Below, in pieces: positions 38,101-39,002 of a stretch of DNA of 39,002 bases. The position numbers and the translations under genes are program-made. The notes below the pieces were generated by a model that did no database searches, was not told the DNA's origin, and was given only the letters and a program-made list of their open reading frames with translations. Positions within the stretch are counted from its first letter, which is position 1. Each line of letters opens with the position of its first letter. Location: assembly GCF_008831285.2 (NCBI RefSeq), contig NC_045140.1:30092208-30131209 (forward strand), written 5' to 3'. The DNA is from Nymphaea colorata (taxonomy: Eukaryota; Streptophyta; Magnoliopsida; Nymphaeales; Nymphaeaceae).

Positions 38101-38868
38101 CGATAGCAGGTCCGCGCCATTCTCGGCCGCGCGTCCACCGGCCATTCCCGACAGTAGGCGGCTGTCGCTGCTTCCCCGCGCTTCCGTCTCCGCTCAGCAG
38201 CAGACTGCTGCTCCAGCCGGCGTCTGCCAATCCGTCCGACAGCAGGAGGCTGTCCAGGCCGCGCGCTTCACGCCGGCCCGTTGCTGCATTGCCCGGGGTT
38301 GGTCTTCACCCCGCGGTTGTTCCGGCTCAGCCAAGGCTAGCTCTTGGCCGGTAACACCTTTAGCCCACTTGTAGATTCCGGGGAGGGTGTTTTTGCTTTC
38401 TGTTTTAGGATTCCATTTAGTTTGTTTTAGTTATTGTTTTAGCCCAAGGCTTCGGCCTAGCTCCCTGCCGTGGTACCTCAAGGGCCAGCTGCCCGAGACA
38501 CGACCACAAGGAGCCGACCGTACCCATTTGCTTATTGCTGGGCGTGGTTTGTTCGCTAGTAGTATATTTGGTGAATGGTTTTGTTCTTGAGTGAGAAGAG
38601 TGAATTCTTGTATCGCTTACGATTGTAAAGCCGTGTCACCTATTGTTAGTGTTGCCTTAGGTCTGCCCGTAGTTAGAATTGGGATTTAAGGGTTTTCCGC
38701 ACCTGAGTCTCCCGTCCTAAGGGTTTTTGCGCCGGGTCTATCCGGCTGGGTAGAAGTGTTGTAATTATTTGTCTTAGGATTTTCGTTTTTGAGTAGCACT
38801 CAGAGACCTGGGAAGGTAGGTCGCTCTTGGTTAGGAAATTCCAAGTTCTAGCAGGAGTGGGCCTAACA
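34899..38868 (+). repeat. Second LTR of B2, also the first LTR of B3 (3970 bp)
   Basis: Compared with 25792-29766 it shows about five substitutions but about 18 single-base indels, nearly all in homopolymers or short repeats and mostly after 37 kb. It ends TAACA and is followed by a primer-binding site rather than a target duplication. The stop codon of B2 gag-pol is at 35158-35160. Confidence 0.92.
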
Positions 38869-39002
38869 ATTGGTATCAGAGCAGTCTTGAGGCTGTTATT
38901 GAAGTTCAAGCACTCGTTGCAAGAAGATTCAGCTTCAGCAAATCAGTCAAGGCGAGGAGTGTTGAGTCCAGCTTTCAGCAGTGCATTTTCCGTGTGCGTT
39001 AG
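38869..39002 (+). mobile_element. Start of the internal region of a third B copy (B3), cut by the window end
   Basis: A primer-binding site TGGTATCAGAGC (38871-38882) and 120 bp of leader match 16525-16644 and 29781-29900 except for one missing T near 38961. The gag start codon would lie beyond the window. Confidence 0.85.

Overview
The window is plant nuclear repeat DNA made of long-LTR Ty3/gypsy retrotransposons. I see no host gene, rRNA, tRNA or CRISPR array. The plant assignment rests on three things: 12-nt primer-binding sites matching the 3' end of initiator tRNA-Met (TGGTATCAGAGC), chromovirus-type Gag-Pol polyproteins with a C-terminal chromodomain, and LTRs of about 4 kb. Species cannot be named. 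All elements lie on the + strand.

Layout. (1) 1-12105 is element A, missing its first ~538 bp and 5' target duplication at the window edge: partial 5' LTR (1-3645), internal region (3646-7921), full 3' LTR (7922-12105, 4184 bp). It encodes Gag and aspartic protease, but reverse transcriptase, RNase H, integrase and chromodomain are absent. About 660 codons of unrecognised sequence take their place, so A looks like a non-autonomous Gag-bearing retrotransposon. (2) 12106-12536 is a spacer of unknown origin. (3) 12537-25617 is element B1, complete, with two 3974/3975-bp LTRs, an intact 1723-codon gag-pol and a 5-bp target duplication TTAAC on both sides. (4) 25618-25791 is the other half of the interrupted spacer. 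(5) 25792-38868 is element B2, a sister copy with an intact 1723-codon gag-pol. (6) Its second LTR (34899-38868) runs straight into another primer-binding site and leader (38869-39002), so B2 either shares that LTR with a third copy, B3, or a misassembly is present.

How the parts work together. B1 and B2 look autonomous: Gag, protease, RT, RNase H, HHCC/DDE integrase, GPY and chromodomain motifs are all visible. In both, the polyprotein frame crosses the polypurine tract and continues for 87 codons inside the 3' LTR. A depends on enzymes supplied in trans; B-type elements are possible donors because the last ~430 bp of the A and B LTRs are recognisably related.

Points most worth a second look: the ~660-residue replacement region in A; the LTR-encoded basic tail of B integrase; a candidate intron inside the LTR leader with an acceptor shared by both families; a small U5 hairpin with one covarying base pair; patchy divergence between the two LTRs of A; and a rise in single-base indels toward the window end that looks like consensus error. 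All comparisons were made by eye.
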